Under the pieces are notes generated by a model. The model ran no database searches. It saw nothing but the letters and a program-made list of their open reading frames with translations, and was not told the origin of the DNA. DNA of 64,000 bases from Bradyrhizobium iriomotense. Lineage in GTDB: Bacteria; Pseudomonadota; Alphaproteobacteria; Rhizobiales; Xanthobacteraceae. Position 1 is the first letter of the stretch. Each line of letters begins with the position of its first letter. This document shows, piece after piece, positions 26,576 through 35,650 of the stretch. The DNA lies in contig NZ_BSOW01000039.1 of assembly GCF_030160715.1 (NCBI RefSeq), positions 1 to 64,000 of the forward strand, given 5' to 3'. A program made the translations under genes and the position numbers.

Positions 26576-27225
26576 GCGATTTCCTCCTCTTCTCGTTTGA
26601 TGGTCGACTTTTGGGGAACAGCGGACGCGCGAAGATAACGGTGAACGGTTTCTCGGCTGACACCGTACTCGCGCGCAAGTGGGGCTTTCTTGCCCCTGCC
26701 CTTACCTTGGTCAGCAACCGATCGACCTGTTCGGTCGTTAAAGCACGCTTGCGAGACACCCTTGGTCTTCGCGATAGCGATGCCCTCGCGCTGGCGTTCG
26801 CGGATAAGGGCGCGCTCAAACTCCGCAAACGAGCCCATGACGTTCAGCAAGAGCTGGGAGAGCGGCGAGGCTTCGGCCGTGAACGTGAGGCTCTCCTTGA
26901 GAAATTGTACCCGAACGCCCTTGCCCGTGAGATCCCTGACCAGGCGGCGAAGATCTTCGAGGTTGCGGGCCAGCCGGTCCATGGAGTGGACCACGACCGT
27001 GTCCCCTTCCCGCACATAAGCCACCATCTGCGCCAGTTCCGGGCGATCGGTGTCCTTGCCAGAGGCGTGATCGGTGAAGGTGCGGTGAAGGGGTATGTCG
27101 ACGAGCTGACGATCGGTCTTCTGGTCGAGTGTGCTCACCCGTACATAACCGACAACCTGTCCCGTCAAACTCCTGCGCTTTCTTTTCGTGGCAGGAAGTC
27201 TGAGAGGTGATGACTCACGTGTCAC
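26572..27225 (-). CDS. Serine resolvase, Tn3 TnpR type
   Basis: The 217-residue protein starts at GTG. It has the resolvase catalytic domain: GYVRVSTLDQKTDRQL with the nucleophilic Ser, GKDTDRPELAQMVAYVREGD, DTVVVHSMDRLARNLEDLRR with the conserved Arg residues, and FAEFERALIRERQREGIA. A C-terminal helix-turn-helix follows (PLAREYGVSRETVHRYL). It would resolve cointegrates or invert DNA at a res-like site. An inverted GTGTCAC/GTGACAC lies just upstream and across its start. It is coupled to the WGR gene; no Tn3 transposase is present nearby. Confidence 0.9.
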   Translation of the reverse strand: MTRESSPLRLPATKRKRRSLTGQVVGYVRVSTLDQKTDRQLVDIPLHRTFTDHASGKDTDRPELAQMVAYVREGDTVVVHSMDRLARNLEDLRRLVRDLTGKGVRVQFLKESLTFTAEASPLSQLLLNVMGSFAEFERALIRERQREGIAIAKTKGVSQACFNDRTGRSVADQGKGRGKKAPLAREYGVSRETVHRYLRASAVPQKSTIKREEEEIA

Positions 27226-27254
27226 GAAAATCCGAATATAAACCCGTGTGACAC
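27219..27254. promoter_or_regulatory. Inverted repeat at the resolvase start (possible res/operator)
   Basis: GTGTCAC (27219-27225) and GTGACAC (27248-27254) are perfect inverted copies 22 bases apart, spanning the resolvase start and its promoter. Resolvases commonly bind such a site to regulate themselves and to recombine; binding here is untested. Confidence 0.35.
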
Positions 27255-27349
27255 ACTATTTCGGTGCGGCATTTGGGTGCACCTCAAAGACGCGCTACGG
27301 CTACGGGTGACTATCGAGAGCTACGCACGAATCATTTGTGAAATTGCTA

Positions 27350-28192
27350 TTAGCTCGACAGAGATTCGCTCTTCAGGTCAAAATGGGCCTCGACCATCGT
27401 GGAAAGCCGTTCGCGAAATAGCTCGTCTGATCCAATGAGAGCAGTCGTTTGATTGGCAGCTTTCCTTTCACCCAATGCGTATTGTAGCAGAGCAGCATGC
27501 AGTATCGGATCAACGGAAGCTGCGGATTTTAAGGGCCCATTCAATTTTTTCGAAATTGCCCCAAGCGCCATCCGGACATGCGATAGACCCCGTTCAACCC
27601 CAGACGATAGGGCCTTCTTCGGATCTGTGACGATGAGCGGCTTATCGATCGCTGTAGATCCTCGGGATAATATGTATGCGATCACGCGCCCGGCGGCACC
27701 ATCTCCATCCTTTCCTTGTTCGGCACAGCCGCCGATTGCGCAAAGTTGTGCATGATGTTTGATGAAGTCGACTTTCCGGCAATCTCCAAGCCAGAGGTTT
27801 GATTCCAGAAGAAATTCGCCAGTGTGGGTATCATTCCAATGCCAGACGCCATCGACGTGACGTAAAGGACCTTCTTCTCGGTCCGCATCATATAGCTGCA
27901 CAGGCAGATGTTTGACGTCTTGATCTGTGATGAGGAACCGGCACGCATGCGGCCTGTACCCAGTTTGAACTTCCAACCAATGGATCTTTCGACCTTTGAC
28001 CAGGTCCTTGAAGTCGTATGTGAATTCTACGCTTCCGTAGCGCGAGCCCCAGTACCACTGGTTCGGCGACAGCCAGACTACTGTTGTTCTGGAGTCATTG
28101 AGTGAGCACTCATCGTAAATAAGCCTACGGTTGATCTTGCCGTCTTCCAGGATACGCAGCGCCGAATGAGTATGTGTAACGTGGTGGTGCAA
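27350..28192 (-). CDS. Unassigned protein, possibly ADP-ribosyltransferase-like
   Basis: The 280-residue frame starts at TTG; a TAA lies 8 codons earlier, so the true start is within that distance. The N-terminal region HHHVTHTHSALRILEDGKI, followed by RRLIYDECSLN and VWLSPNQWYWGSRYGSVEF, recalls the H-x-T opening and later aromatic segments of DarT-like transferases, but I cannot align it confidently. The C-terminal half is helical (GAISKKLNGPLKSAAS). The IS30 element sits 83 bases upstream and may have removed its promoter. Function unknown. Confidence 0.5.
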   Translation of the reverse strand: MHHHVTHTHSALRILEDGKINRRLIYDECSLNDSRTTVVWLSPNQWYWGSRYGSVEFTYDFKDLVKGRKIHWLEVQTGYRPHACRFLITDQDVKHLPVQLYDADREEGPLRHVDGVWHWNDTHTGEFLLESNLWLGDCRKVDFIKHHAQLCAIGGCAEQGKDGDGAAGRVIAYILSRGSTAIDKPLIVTDPKKALSSGVERGLSHVRMALGAISKKLNGPLKSAASVDPILHAALLQYALGERKAANQTTALIGSDELFRERLSTMVEAHFDLKSESLSS

Positions 28193-28275
28193 GTGCCGGT
28201 CGATCTCTTACCGGGCACTGTGCAGGCATACGGTGCCCAAGGTGATGTCATCACAACCCAACCGCTGGAATACTT

Positions 28276-29735
28276 GGCGGATTCAAACGGTCGTCGCAAC
28301 ACCAAATGTTTTCACTCATGACAGCAGCTCGTCAAGCGCCTCCGCCGGCGTTTTCCAGCCGAGTGTCTTTCTCGGCCGGGCATTGAGGGCCGCTGCCACG
28401 GCGGATATCTCGTCGGCGCTGTGGATGCTCAGGTCTGTACCTTTCGGGAAGTACTGCCGCAGCAATCCGTTGGTGTTCTCGTTAGTGCCGCGCTGCCAAG
28501 GGCTCTGCGGGTCGCAGAAGTAAACCTGGATACCCGCATCGATCTTGAGGCGATCGTGCTGAGCCATTTCGGCTCCCTGATCCCAGGTCAGCGAACGACG
28601 GAGTTCTTCGGGCAAGGTGATGATGGTGCGCGTGATCGCGTCGCGCACGGCTTCGGCCCCGTGTCCCGCGAGCGCAGGCCCGTTCTTCGCGCGCGGAGCT
28701 TCGCCATGCCCCTCCAATCGGGGAAGGTGCAATAGCATCGTGAAGCGCGTCGTGCGCTCGACCAGCGTGCCGATTGCCGAGCTGCCAAGACCGAGGATAA
28801 GGTCTCCCTCCCAATGTCCCGGCACCGCTCGATCGGCCGCTTCAGCAGGGCGCTCACTGATCATGATCTCCGGCGAGACAAAGCCCTTGCCTCGCCTGCG
28901 TATACGCGCCCTGGGCATCCGCAACACACGTCCTGTTCGCAAGCAGGCCGTCAGCTCGCGGCCCAGCGCCCCACGGCCCTGAACGAAGAGGGATTGATAG
29001 ATAGCTTCGTGGCTGATGCGCATCGTCTTGTCGTCCGGGAAGTCGATCGGCAAGCGTCGGGCAATCTGCTCAGGGCTCCAGGCTTTCGCCCATCGCCGAT
29101 CCTTGCGCGGCCCATGCCGGCGGCCCTTCCACGGAACGGCCGGACCAGGAACGGGAGTGCCGCTCGGGGCCACGACGACACCGGCAAGTCGCTCTTCCAC
29201 ATAAGTGCGCAAGGTGGTGTTGAGCGCAAGCTTGGTCAGCTTGGGGCGACGGGCCGATCGATCTGCATGCCACTGGGCGGTCGTCGCCCGGTACTCCAAC
29301 CCGCCGCTACGGGTGGCTGCATTGCGCCGCAGTTCACGGGAGATTGTCGAGGCAGCCCGCCCGAGGCGGCGTCCAATCTCCTGTATGGAATGGCCCTGCA
29401 CCTTGAGAAGCGCGATCTCCTCGCGCTCTACCAATGAGAGGTACCGCCCAGAGAGCGGCTTGGCCGAAGATCTGAACATCGCTGGTGGCATGCCGCCCGC
29501 CTTTCGGAACCATCTGGTTCCGACAGGTTGCGACACTCCGGCTTCGAGCGCAGCCTCTTCGCTGCTCTGCCCCCTGGCGATCGCCCGCCAGAATCTATTC
29601 TGTTCATCGCGCCCTGTAGCAGACGGCCGCCCTGGCGATGGCAATGGCGCTCGTCCTGACCGTGCCGATCGCCGCTTTCGAACGTTCATCGCAACCTCCA
29701 ACCTCAGAGTGTTGCGACGACCGTTTGAATCCGCC
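28276..29735. mobile_element. Intact IS30-family insertion sequence
   Basis: The element is 1460 bp, bounded by 27-bp perfect inverted repeats (28276-28302 and 29709-29735; left end begins GGCGGATTCAAACGG). CTT directly flanks both ends (28273-28275 and 29736-29738), a 3-bp target duplication. It carries one transposase gene and appears complete, so it may be a recent insertion. Confidence 0.95.
28316..29689 (-). CDS. IS30-family transposase
   Basis: The ATG at 29689 is preferred as GGAGG lies 6 bases upstream. The N-terminal helix-turn-helix region reads YLSLVEREEIALLKVQGHSI and GRAASTISRELRRN. The catalytic DDE residues can be placed in GHWEGDLILG, TWDQGAEMAQ and NENTNGLLRQYFPKGTDL, as expected for IS30. 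457 residues, at the long end for the family, partly from an insertion around EGHGEAPRAKNGPALAGHG. It lies wholly within the inverted repeats and shows no disruption. Confidence 0.95.
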   Translation of the reverse strand: MNVRKRRSARSGRAPLPSPGRPSATGRDEQNRFWRAIARGQSSEEAALEAGVSQPVGTRWFRKAGGMPPAMFRSSAKPLSGRYLSLVEREEIALLKVQGHSIQEIGRRLGRAASTISRELRRNAATRSGGLEYRATTAQWHADRSARRPKLTKLALNTTLRTYVEERLAGVVVAPSGTPVPGPAVPWKGRRHGPRKDRRWAKAWSPEQIARRLPIDFPDDKTMRISHEAIYQSLFVQGRGALGRELTACLRTGRVLRMPRARIRRRGKGFVSPEIMISERPAEAADRAVPGHWEGDLILGLGSSAIGTLVERTTRFTMLLHLPRLEGHGEAPRAKNGPALAGHGAEAVRDAITRTIITLPEELRRSLTWDQGAEMAQHDRLKIDAGIQVYFCDPQSPWQRGTNENTNGLLRQYFPKGTDLSIHSADEISAVAAALNARPRKTLGWKTPAEALDELLS

Positions 29736-30384
29736 CTTGAGAGCGCAATCCCAGTGGAGAGTAGCGCGGCTGTTCCCGTTGCCCAAGCCGAGAAAATGGC
29801 GGCGGGACGCCTTCTCTGGCTTCGGTTAGTTGGGCTTAGTGCAGAAAGGCGCGACCTTTCCTCGGCTGGGCTCTTGCGAATCGCCGATCCGCAATTACTC
29901 TAGAGGTAACTTTCGCTGCCGCGCTCTGCCCGCGACACAAGGTTACCCCGTGGAGGGGAAAGGCCATTCCGTAGGCCTTCGCCAAGCGAGTACTAACAAC
30001 TCGCAAACGGAGCCGAAGCTGGATAGCTGACATACGATTTCTGATGTAGGCGGATGCCCGCGCGCGGCGGTAGATGGCTGCGCAATCAGAGATCGCCCAA
30101 GGCGTAACAACGCCGGGCGATCTCTTGCGCCCGGCAAAAGAGATCCGATGTCCTCGGCCGCGCAAAGTCTTCATATCCAACTTTTTGGCCTCTCAGCGAA
30201 CGCAAACGGTGAAACGGCAATTTATTCGTTGGCTGTTGTGGCACTTGCCTTCATTTTGTGCCTAAGCCTGCGCCGGCGTTGATGTGTTCGCCGCGACCGG
30301 ACCCCCTTGCTATCTTTGAATTCCGATGAGCTGACGTCCGGCCCTCTTGCCTGGTATTGCGAGAGGAAATGCCCGCGTGCACAA
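29736..30384. other. Gap right of the IS, with one strong dyad
   Basis: No frame here is convincing. A long dyad GAGATCGCCC (30089-30098) / GGGCGATCTC (30115-30124) with an inner GGCG/CGCC pair encloses a 6-base loop TAACAA. It has no T tract, so it is unlike a rho-independent terminator. It lies upstream of the DUF4238 gene. Confidence 0.5.
30089..30124. repeat. Perfect 10-bp inverted repeat
   Basis: The two 10-base arms are perfect complements and the inner GGCG (30101-30104) and CGCC (30111-30114) extend the stem. It could be an operator, a recombination site or an RNA hairpin. Confidence 0.6.
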
Positions 30385-32832
30385 ATGACAGCAATGTCGA
30401 AGACAAGAAACAACCATTATGTGCCGCAATGGCATCAAGAGGGGTTCTTTGAACCAGGGCGCAACAAGCTCGCCTATCTGGATCTCACGCCGCCGCAGAA
30501 GGTGTTGAGCGACGGCCGCGTCATCACCGAGAGGGCCCTCTTCGAGGCGCCCACCTCCCGGGCCTTCCGGCAGATGGACCTGTATTCGACCTTCTTCGGC
30601 ACGTCGGTGAACGACGAGATCGAGCGCCGTCTGTTTGGCGATATCGACGCCAAGGGCTCACTGGCCGTCAGGGCTTTCGCGACGGACGACGTCGGGGAGT
30701 GGCACCGCCATTTCCAGAAGCTCTTCGAGTACATCGACATCCAAAAGATTCGCACCCCGAAGGGATTGGCTTGGCTGAGTGCTCAATACCCCACCCTCAC
30801 CCAGAACGACCTGATGTTCGAGATGCAGGGCATCCGCCTGATGCACTGCACGATCTGGACGGAGGGGGTGCGCGAAATCGTTTCCGCCGAGGACGCCAAG
30901 GTGAAATTCATCGTCAGCGACCACCCCGTGACGATCTACAACCACGCGGTGCCTCCCACGGCGCCGATGTGCGCCCACCCGCACGACCCGACCATTGCCT
31001 TGAAGGCTTCCCAGACGATCTTTCCACTAAACCGCGATTTTTGCTTGATCCTTACCAACCTTGAATACGCGCAAGATCCGGCGACGGCGTCCCTCGACAA
31101 GCGAACCTTTGCGCGCAACTACCGGAGCTCGATGGTCCGGACGGATGCGTTCATCCGCACCCGCAAGCTTTCCGACCATGAAGTGGCACGAATCAACTAT
31201 GTGCTAAAGAGCCGTGCGCACCGCTATGTCGCGGCCGGCCGCAAGGAATGGCTTTTTCCCGAGAAGGTGATTTCCGAGTCCTGGGCTGACCTTCGTGAAA
31301 CCCTCCTACCGCCCAAGAACCAGCTCTGGCATTTCGGCGGCGAGATGTTTGCGAAGTTCGATAGCGGTGATGTGCATTTCCAGGACGCGTTCGGCAGGAC
31401 CGAGCCGGAGCGTGATTTCCTGAAGAAGCAGCCCCCGACCGGGGACCTGAAGCCGGGGGATCGGTGCGGCTGCGGGTCTGGGCAGCGTTTCAAGGTATGC
31501 TGCGCACTCAGGCCAGCGCCGTCGCGCCCCACCTGGCAAGAAGCCAGCATCCGCGAGCGGAATGTGATGCTGTACAACGGCATCGTGAATGTCCTCGCCC
31601 TCGACGCGAAAAAGGACTGGGTGACGGTCCGCCGCGAACTGACCGACGAAAAGATCGCCTTGATATATGAACTCTTCGAGGGCCTGTGGCCGCTCGAGAC
31701 CGACCTGCTGCAGCTGCTCCCCAGACCCGACGGATTTGCCCGCGCCGTCTACACCGGCATGATTCATCCCAACACCATTACCCAGTTCGCCCTTGGCGCA
31801 TCGCTCTACTTCGGCGAACTGATTGTCGAGCATCCGTTTGTGCACGCTGGAACGATGAAAAAGGAATTCAGCCCAGTCGCAAACCCACATTCCTATCGGC
31901 AGGAGATCCTCAAGACCCTCATCTTCTTCCTCACGGTCATCCCGCTGGTTGAACAGGGGCTGGTCAACCTGGTCCCCGATCCTTGCAACTTCGATCCTCA
32001 TTTGCGGGACCAGATGTTTCGCATGGCGCATCTGCGTTCTGCCGGCGTCGTAAACACCCTCCACCAGGAGGTCCGGCTTGACGAATTGGCCAGAGAGAAC
32101 CTCAAGCGAAGCCTGATGATGTTGCCTAAAGAAGCGCTCCGATCGCAGTTGCTCAGGGCATCGCCCGAACTTGACGATATTCAAATGGAGCAGGTTCTGG
32201 AGGAAGTCGAGCGGCTCAAGGAAGACGACCCGCTCGCTGTCCTCCAGCCGGACTCGCTGGCAGGCGGCAAGGAGGGCGGGCAATACGACGTGATGAAGCT
32301 CGCGCCGAACTTCGAGATGACGCTCTACCTGGCCCAGGCGACCGGCGCAGCCATAGTCACGGACAACCCCTTTCGCTGGAAGGAGATCCGGCGTGCCGCC
32401 CATCGGCGCGGATCGTCGAATGGCCGGCTCCCTTCCCTCGCGCGAAATATCGGCAGTTCGACTTTCACTATCCCGCAATATGTTGCGGACATTCAGACAC
32501 TGGCATCAAAGGAAACCCTGGCCGCCTACCCAGCGCTGATACGCGATGCGTTCAAGTACCTTTCAAGGGGTACTGCTGACGCAAAGCCCAACTACGAAGG
32601 CCATCTGGCTGCCCGGTTCGCGCGCGTCCATTCGGCGGCCCAGGCCGCGGTCAAGAAAGCGGGCATAACCGCTAAGCCGGCTCGGATTTCCTGCGTATTT
32701 CCAAGAGAAGGCGTCCAGGATAACTCGGTGAACCGTCTTCTGCTCATGTCGAGTTCAGAGAGGCACCTTCCCAGCGTTCCGATGGCATTCTTCATGGATA
32801 CGCCGCCAAAACGGCCCGCGGGCGCAGTGTGA
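30385..32832 (+). CDS. DUF4238 protein with SEC-C motif
   Basis: I start at ATG 30385; ATG 30394 is equally possible. The opening NNHYVPQWHQEGF is the hallmark of DUF4238. Residues to about 330 (IVSDHPVTIYN, FPLNRDFCLILT) belong to the same domain. A SEC-C zinc motif, GDRCGCGSGQRFKVCC, follows near residue 375. The last 400 residues are unassigned, with helical parts and a hydrophobic stretch (LKTLIFFLTVIPLV). At about 815 residues it is much longer than plain DUF4238 proteins, so this is a fusion. DUF4238 proteins are often near defence genes. Function unknown. Confidence 0.75.
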   Translation: MTAMSKTRNNHYVPQWHQEGFFEPGRNKLAYLDLTPPQKVLSDGRVITERALFEAPTSRAFRQMDLYSTFFGTSVNDEIERRLFGDIDAKGSLAVRAFATDDVGEWHRHFQKLFEYIDIQKIRTPKGLAWLSAQYPTLTQNDLMFEMQGIRLMHCTIWTEGVREIVSAEDAKVKFIVSDHPVTIYNHAVPPTAPMCAHPHDPTIALKASQTIFPLNRDFCLILTNLEYAQDPATASLDKRTFARNYRSSMVRTDAFIRTRKLSDHEVARINYVLKSRAHRYVAAGRKEWLFPEKVISESWADLRETLLPPKNQLWHFGGEMFAKFDSGDVHFQDAFGRTEPERDFLKKQPPTGDLKPGDRCGCGSGQRFKVCCALRPAPSRPTWQEASIRERNVMLYNGIVNVLALDAKKDWVTVRRELTDEKIALIYELFEGLWPLETDLLQLLPRPDGFARAVYTGMIHPNTITQFALGASLYFGELIVEHPFVHAGTMKKEFSPVANPHSYRQEILKTLIFFLTVIPLVEQGLVNLVPDPCNFDPHLRDQMFRMAHLRSAGVVNTLHQEVRLDELARENLKRSLMMLPKEALRSQLLRASPELDDIQMEQVLEEVERLKEDDPLAVLQPDSLAGGKEGGQYDVMKLAPNFEMTLYLAQATGAAIVTDNPFRWKEIRRAAHRRGSSNGRLPSLARNIGSSTFTIPQYVADIQTLASKETLAAYPALIRDAFKYLSRGTADAKPNYEGHLAARFARVHSAAQAAVKKAGITAKPARISCVFPREGVQDNSVNRLLLMSSSERHLPSVPMAFFMDTPPKRPAGAV

Positions 32833-32843
32833 GGGAGGAAACA

Positions 32844-33014
32844 ATGGAGGAGTTTGACTTTCCGACCCACGAGGACGTGTTGGGCTTTGGCTCCGAGCAC
32901 AATCCAGCGGTATGGAGCAAACACAAAGCGCATATTGCCGACCCGTCGGACCTGCTTGCTGTGCTCGAAAAGTGCCGCTCGAATAGCCAAGCTCTCCAGA
33001 CAGCATGTCTTTGA
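32844..33014 (+). CDS. Small acidic protein after DUF4238
   Basis: The ATG at 32844 follows GGGAGGAAACA, a strong ribosome site, 11 bases after the DUF4238 stop. The 56-residue product (MEEFDFPTHEDVLGFGSEHN, then DPSDLLAVLEKCRSN) has no known relative. The tight spacing suggests it is the second gene of this operon. It may be shortened by decay, as the following sequence is a pseudogene. Confidence 0.5.
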   Translation: MEEFDFPTHEDVLGFGSEHNPAVWSKHKAHIADPSDLLAVLEKCRSNSQALQTACL

Positions 33015-33259
33015 GATGGCTGACACTAAACCTGAGTGGGGCGTGATCGGTGCGATCGTCTGGGGATTTCCACGGGGCTCGATGCCAGGCGGGAGCACGT
33101 GACCTGGGGCGCCGGCATTCGCAACATGCACGGTCACCGGCACTGGTACGCCCAATGGCGTTACCAGGTTCTGACCGGGCGCCCCTGCCTGCGGCCGGCG
33201 GTGCCACCTATGAGCGCCTAAGCCGCGCCGAGAGAGCGGCGGACTTCCGCGCCCGGATG

Positions 33260-33540
33260 CAGATTTCAAATGAGCTGGGGCACGGTCGTCTGGCGATCAT
33301 GGCCAGCGATCTGGTGCTCATCCCGGTACAACCGTCGCCGTATGACGTGTAGGCCTCAGCCGACACGGTCGGTCTGATCAAGGAGGCACGCCAGTTCAAA
33401 GAGGATCTTCAAGCTGTCTTCGTCATCAATCGCAAAATCGTCAACACTCCATCGGCCGAGACGTTGTCACGGCGCTGGCGAACTTCGATCTGCCGGTGCG
33501 ATACACTTCAAGCTCAGAAAGGAGGCAGAAGGTCGGAATG
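33260..33540 (+). pseudogene. ParA-like ATPase remnant
   Basis: The frame contains AIMASDLVLIPVQPSPYDV followed by a TAG at 33350-33352, then in the same frame DTVGLIKEARQFKEDL and AVFVINRKIVNTP. A further one-base change near 33453 gives IGRDVVTALANFDLPV. These are the second half of a ParA/Soj partition ATPase. The Walker A half is missing. It marks a lost plasmid- or ICE-type partition or maintenance function. Confidence 0.75.
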
Positions 33541-33684
33541 AAGCGAAAAGAGATCAATCGAATCGGTTCGTCCTTTTTGTACGCCACAGCCACCCAGCAG
33601 CCATACCTGCGCACTTGATTTCTTTCTTGCTAGAGCAGCCTACGATCTTATCGCCTTAGACCGATCGCGATTCGGGACCGAGGC

Positions 33685-34053
33685 ATGAGCGGCAAGGACG
33701 AAAAGACCACGATCGAGACGTTAGGGTCGGCAAGTAGTCAGAAAATGCCGCACGCCACGAAGCGCCATCGCAAGAACCGTGGCATGCCGCCGCCCGCGAC
33801 CTTCGATATCGATGTGCTACCGGGCAGCTCTAATTTGACGGCATTAGAGGCGGCCGCGGTGATCCGGCGCACACCCGGAGCGCTGGAGCTGTGGCGGCGC
33901 GATCCGAACCACCCGCTGAAATGGCGCTACGTCGATGGCCGCCCGCTCTATCGTGTCGATGCGGTGCGTGACTATCTGGCCAAGTGCGATAAGACCACTA
34001 AGACGCTTCGGTCGCAAAATGCTCACGGAGACGCCCGAGGAGCTCGGCCTTGA
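33685..34053 (+). CDS. Helix-turn-helix protein, candidate excisionase
   Basis: The 122-residue protein has a Lys/Arg-rich N-terminus and a winged-helix-like core: SNLTALEAAAVIRRTPGALE, LWRRDPNHPLKWRYVDGRPL, YRVDAVRDYLAK. This resembles small MerR-like excisionase/AlpA-type DNA-binding proteins. It faces the integrase gene and overlaps its 3' end by 56 bases, a common layout for a recombination directionality factor. An excision role is inferred from motif and position. Confidence 0.55.
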   Translation: MSGKDEKTTIETLGSASSQKMPHATKRHRKNRGMPPPATFDIDVLPGSSNLTALEAAAVIRRTPGALELWRRDPNHPLKWRYVDGRPLYRVDAVRDYLAKCDKTTKTLRSQNAHGDARGARP

Positions 34054-35329
34054 TCGGGTCAAGCGGATTCGTCCGCTGCAGACGCACGATTTTGCCAACC
34101 CGTTTCGCGCCGACCAACTCCGCAATGTAGTCGTGAGCCGCTTCGAACGCCATCTTGCGGATGATCCACTGTTCGTCGTGATTGTAGACCTGATCAATTC
34201 CGCGTGGCTTTTGCCCAACACACAACCGCTGGATTTCGTTGTCGTAGCCAGAGCGTGACATGATGGTGCGTAAGCTGCGCCTTAAGTCATGCATGGTGAA
34301 CTTGGCGACGCTCGCTTCCTTGACCAGGCGGTTGACCATCTTGGTGAAGCCGGACATCTGGCCGCCGGTCTTTGGTGACGGGAAGACATAGTCGGAGGTT
34401 GCGCGCTGGAAATGTTTCGCGGCCGTGAGCACCTCGTCAACCAGGTGAGTGCGCGGCACATCGTGGTGCAGACCCATCTTGGTCCACGCCGCATCGAAGG
34501 TGATACGGTCGTCCATGATGTGCTTCCGCCACTCGATCATGGTAGGCTCGCTGCGGCGCGGGCCACCGAGCAGGCACATGCGTGCCAGGAGACCGAAAGC
34601 CCCGAGCTTGCCGGATGCATCCCAGACCTTGATGATTTCCTCATCGGTCAGCGCGCGACCCTTCGTTCGGCGCCCGACCCTTTGCGCGCGGGTTTCCTTA
34701 GGCGCGCGATAGCCGGCGAGCACGTTGTGCTCGACATAGCCCTCCCCGACGCACCATTCGAGCAAGGTGTGCACGTGCTTGCGCAAGTCCTTCGCTGCAC
34801 CGCGCTTGCCGGTCTTGGCAATCTTGTCGACCGCAGCCATGATCTGCCGTCGCGTCAGGTCCCCCACGCCGCTCTCGGCGTGATGCTTGAGCCCGCGCCG
34901 CAGCGCTGACATTGCTGGCTTCCAGTTGACGACTTGACGTTCGGTCAAGGACGTCTGGTAGGGACCATCTTCAACAATGAGGGTCGCGAGCGTGGTGCGC
35001 TGCTTCTCGGCTGTCTGTTGCCGCCTCGCGTCGCGCTTCGCGTCGTTCGGGTCCAAGCCCTTGACGACCTCGCCTGCGGCGATGGTGGCGGCCTTGCGCG
35101 CGGCCTTCTCACTATATTTGGGCCACGCGCCGAGGGTCTTGCGCTGGGTCCCCCTCACCCCCGGCTTGGTGAAGAGGTAGACCCAGGTTCGGCCGCCGGT
35201 GGCGCGCATGCGCAAGGCGAGGCCGGGCAGCTTGTCGTCGTGGAGATAATGCTGCGCCTTACCCGGCGGCAGCGTTGCGTTGCGGATCACCGCATCGGTG
35301 AGTGTCAGCTGGTTGGCCGGCTCCGTCAT
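33998..35329 (-). CDS. P4-type tyrosine integrase of the island
   Basis: I start at ATG 35329 (MTEPANQLTLTDAVIRNATL). The N-terminal arm-binding domain and core fit the family: LPGLALRMRATGGRTWVYLF, GAWPKYSEKAARKAA. Catalytic residues: Arg in LGGPRRSEPTM, HDLRRSLRT, and Tyr in QVYNHDEQ. The position normally taken by the second catalytic His (LGH or LNH) reads VGQKPRG, so Gln may replace His; this could affect strand cleavage or be a family variation. 443 residues. It lies 320 bases from the tRNA-Val fragment and points into the island, as expected for the integrase at the attachment-site end. Confidence 0.9.
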   Translation of the reverse strand: MTEPANQLTLTDAVIRNATLPPGKAQHYLHDDKLPGLALRMRATGGRTWVYLFTKPGVRGTQRKTLGAWPKYSEKAARKAATIAAGEVVKGLDPNDAKRDARRQQTAEKQRTTLATLIVEDGPYQTSLTERQVVNWKPAMSALRRGLKHHAESGVGDLTRRQIMAAVDKIAKTGKRGAAKDLRKHVHTLLEWCVGEGYVEHNVLAGYRAPKETRAQRVGRRTKGRALTDEEIIKVWDASGKLGAFGLLARMCLLGGPRRSEPTMIEWRKHIMDDRITFDAAWTKMGLHHDVPRTHLVDEVLTAAKHFQRATSDYVFPSPKTGGQMSGFTKMVNRLVKEASVAKFTMHDLRRSLRTIMSRSGYDNEIQRLCVGQKPRGIDQVYNHDEQWIIRKMAFEAAHDYIAELVGAKRVGKIVRLQRTNPLDPIKAELLGRLREHFATEAS

Positions 35330-35389
35330 GATTCCTTCCCTCTCTCTGTACCCCGGTGTTCCCCGCACGAAGGGCGGTCAGCCCTCGAA

Positions 35390-35478
35390 CAGAACCGAGC
35401 CTCAGACCTTCCCCTTGCCGTGTGCCCGCGCAGGGAGGATCCACAGACCCAAACAGAACCGGGTCTCAGACCTCCCCC
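35390..35478. repeat. Pair of 25-bp direct repeats next to the integrase
   Basis: CAGAACCG-rich units at 35390-35414 and 35454-35478 match in 22 of 25 positions (both contain CTCAGACCT and a C run). Their position between the integrase start and the attachment site suggests integrase arm-type sites. Confidence 0.5.
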
Positions 35479-35650
35479 GTTTTTGTGCCCCAAGGGAAAA
35501 TCCACGGCGGGCACAACGGGGGCATACAAAATGTAGCAAGGTCACCTATGGGCTCTTATGGCCGCATAAGGCCGTAAACCCCATCAATTAAAGAAGTTTT
35601 TACATCTCAACTATGGCGGGATTAGGCTGGCTACGGTCTATGGATTGTGG

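Noticed and set aside
29836..30180. A 114-codon minus-strand frame right of the IS element
   Set aside because: It crosses the strong dyad at 30089-30124, is Arg-rich and shows no family signature.
31306..32478. A 390-codon minus-strand frame opposite the DUF4238 gene
   Set aside because: Antisense shadow of a gene with clear DUF4238 and SEC-C motifs.
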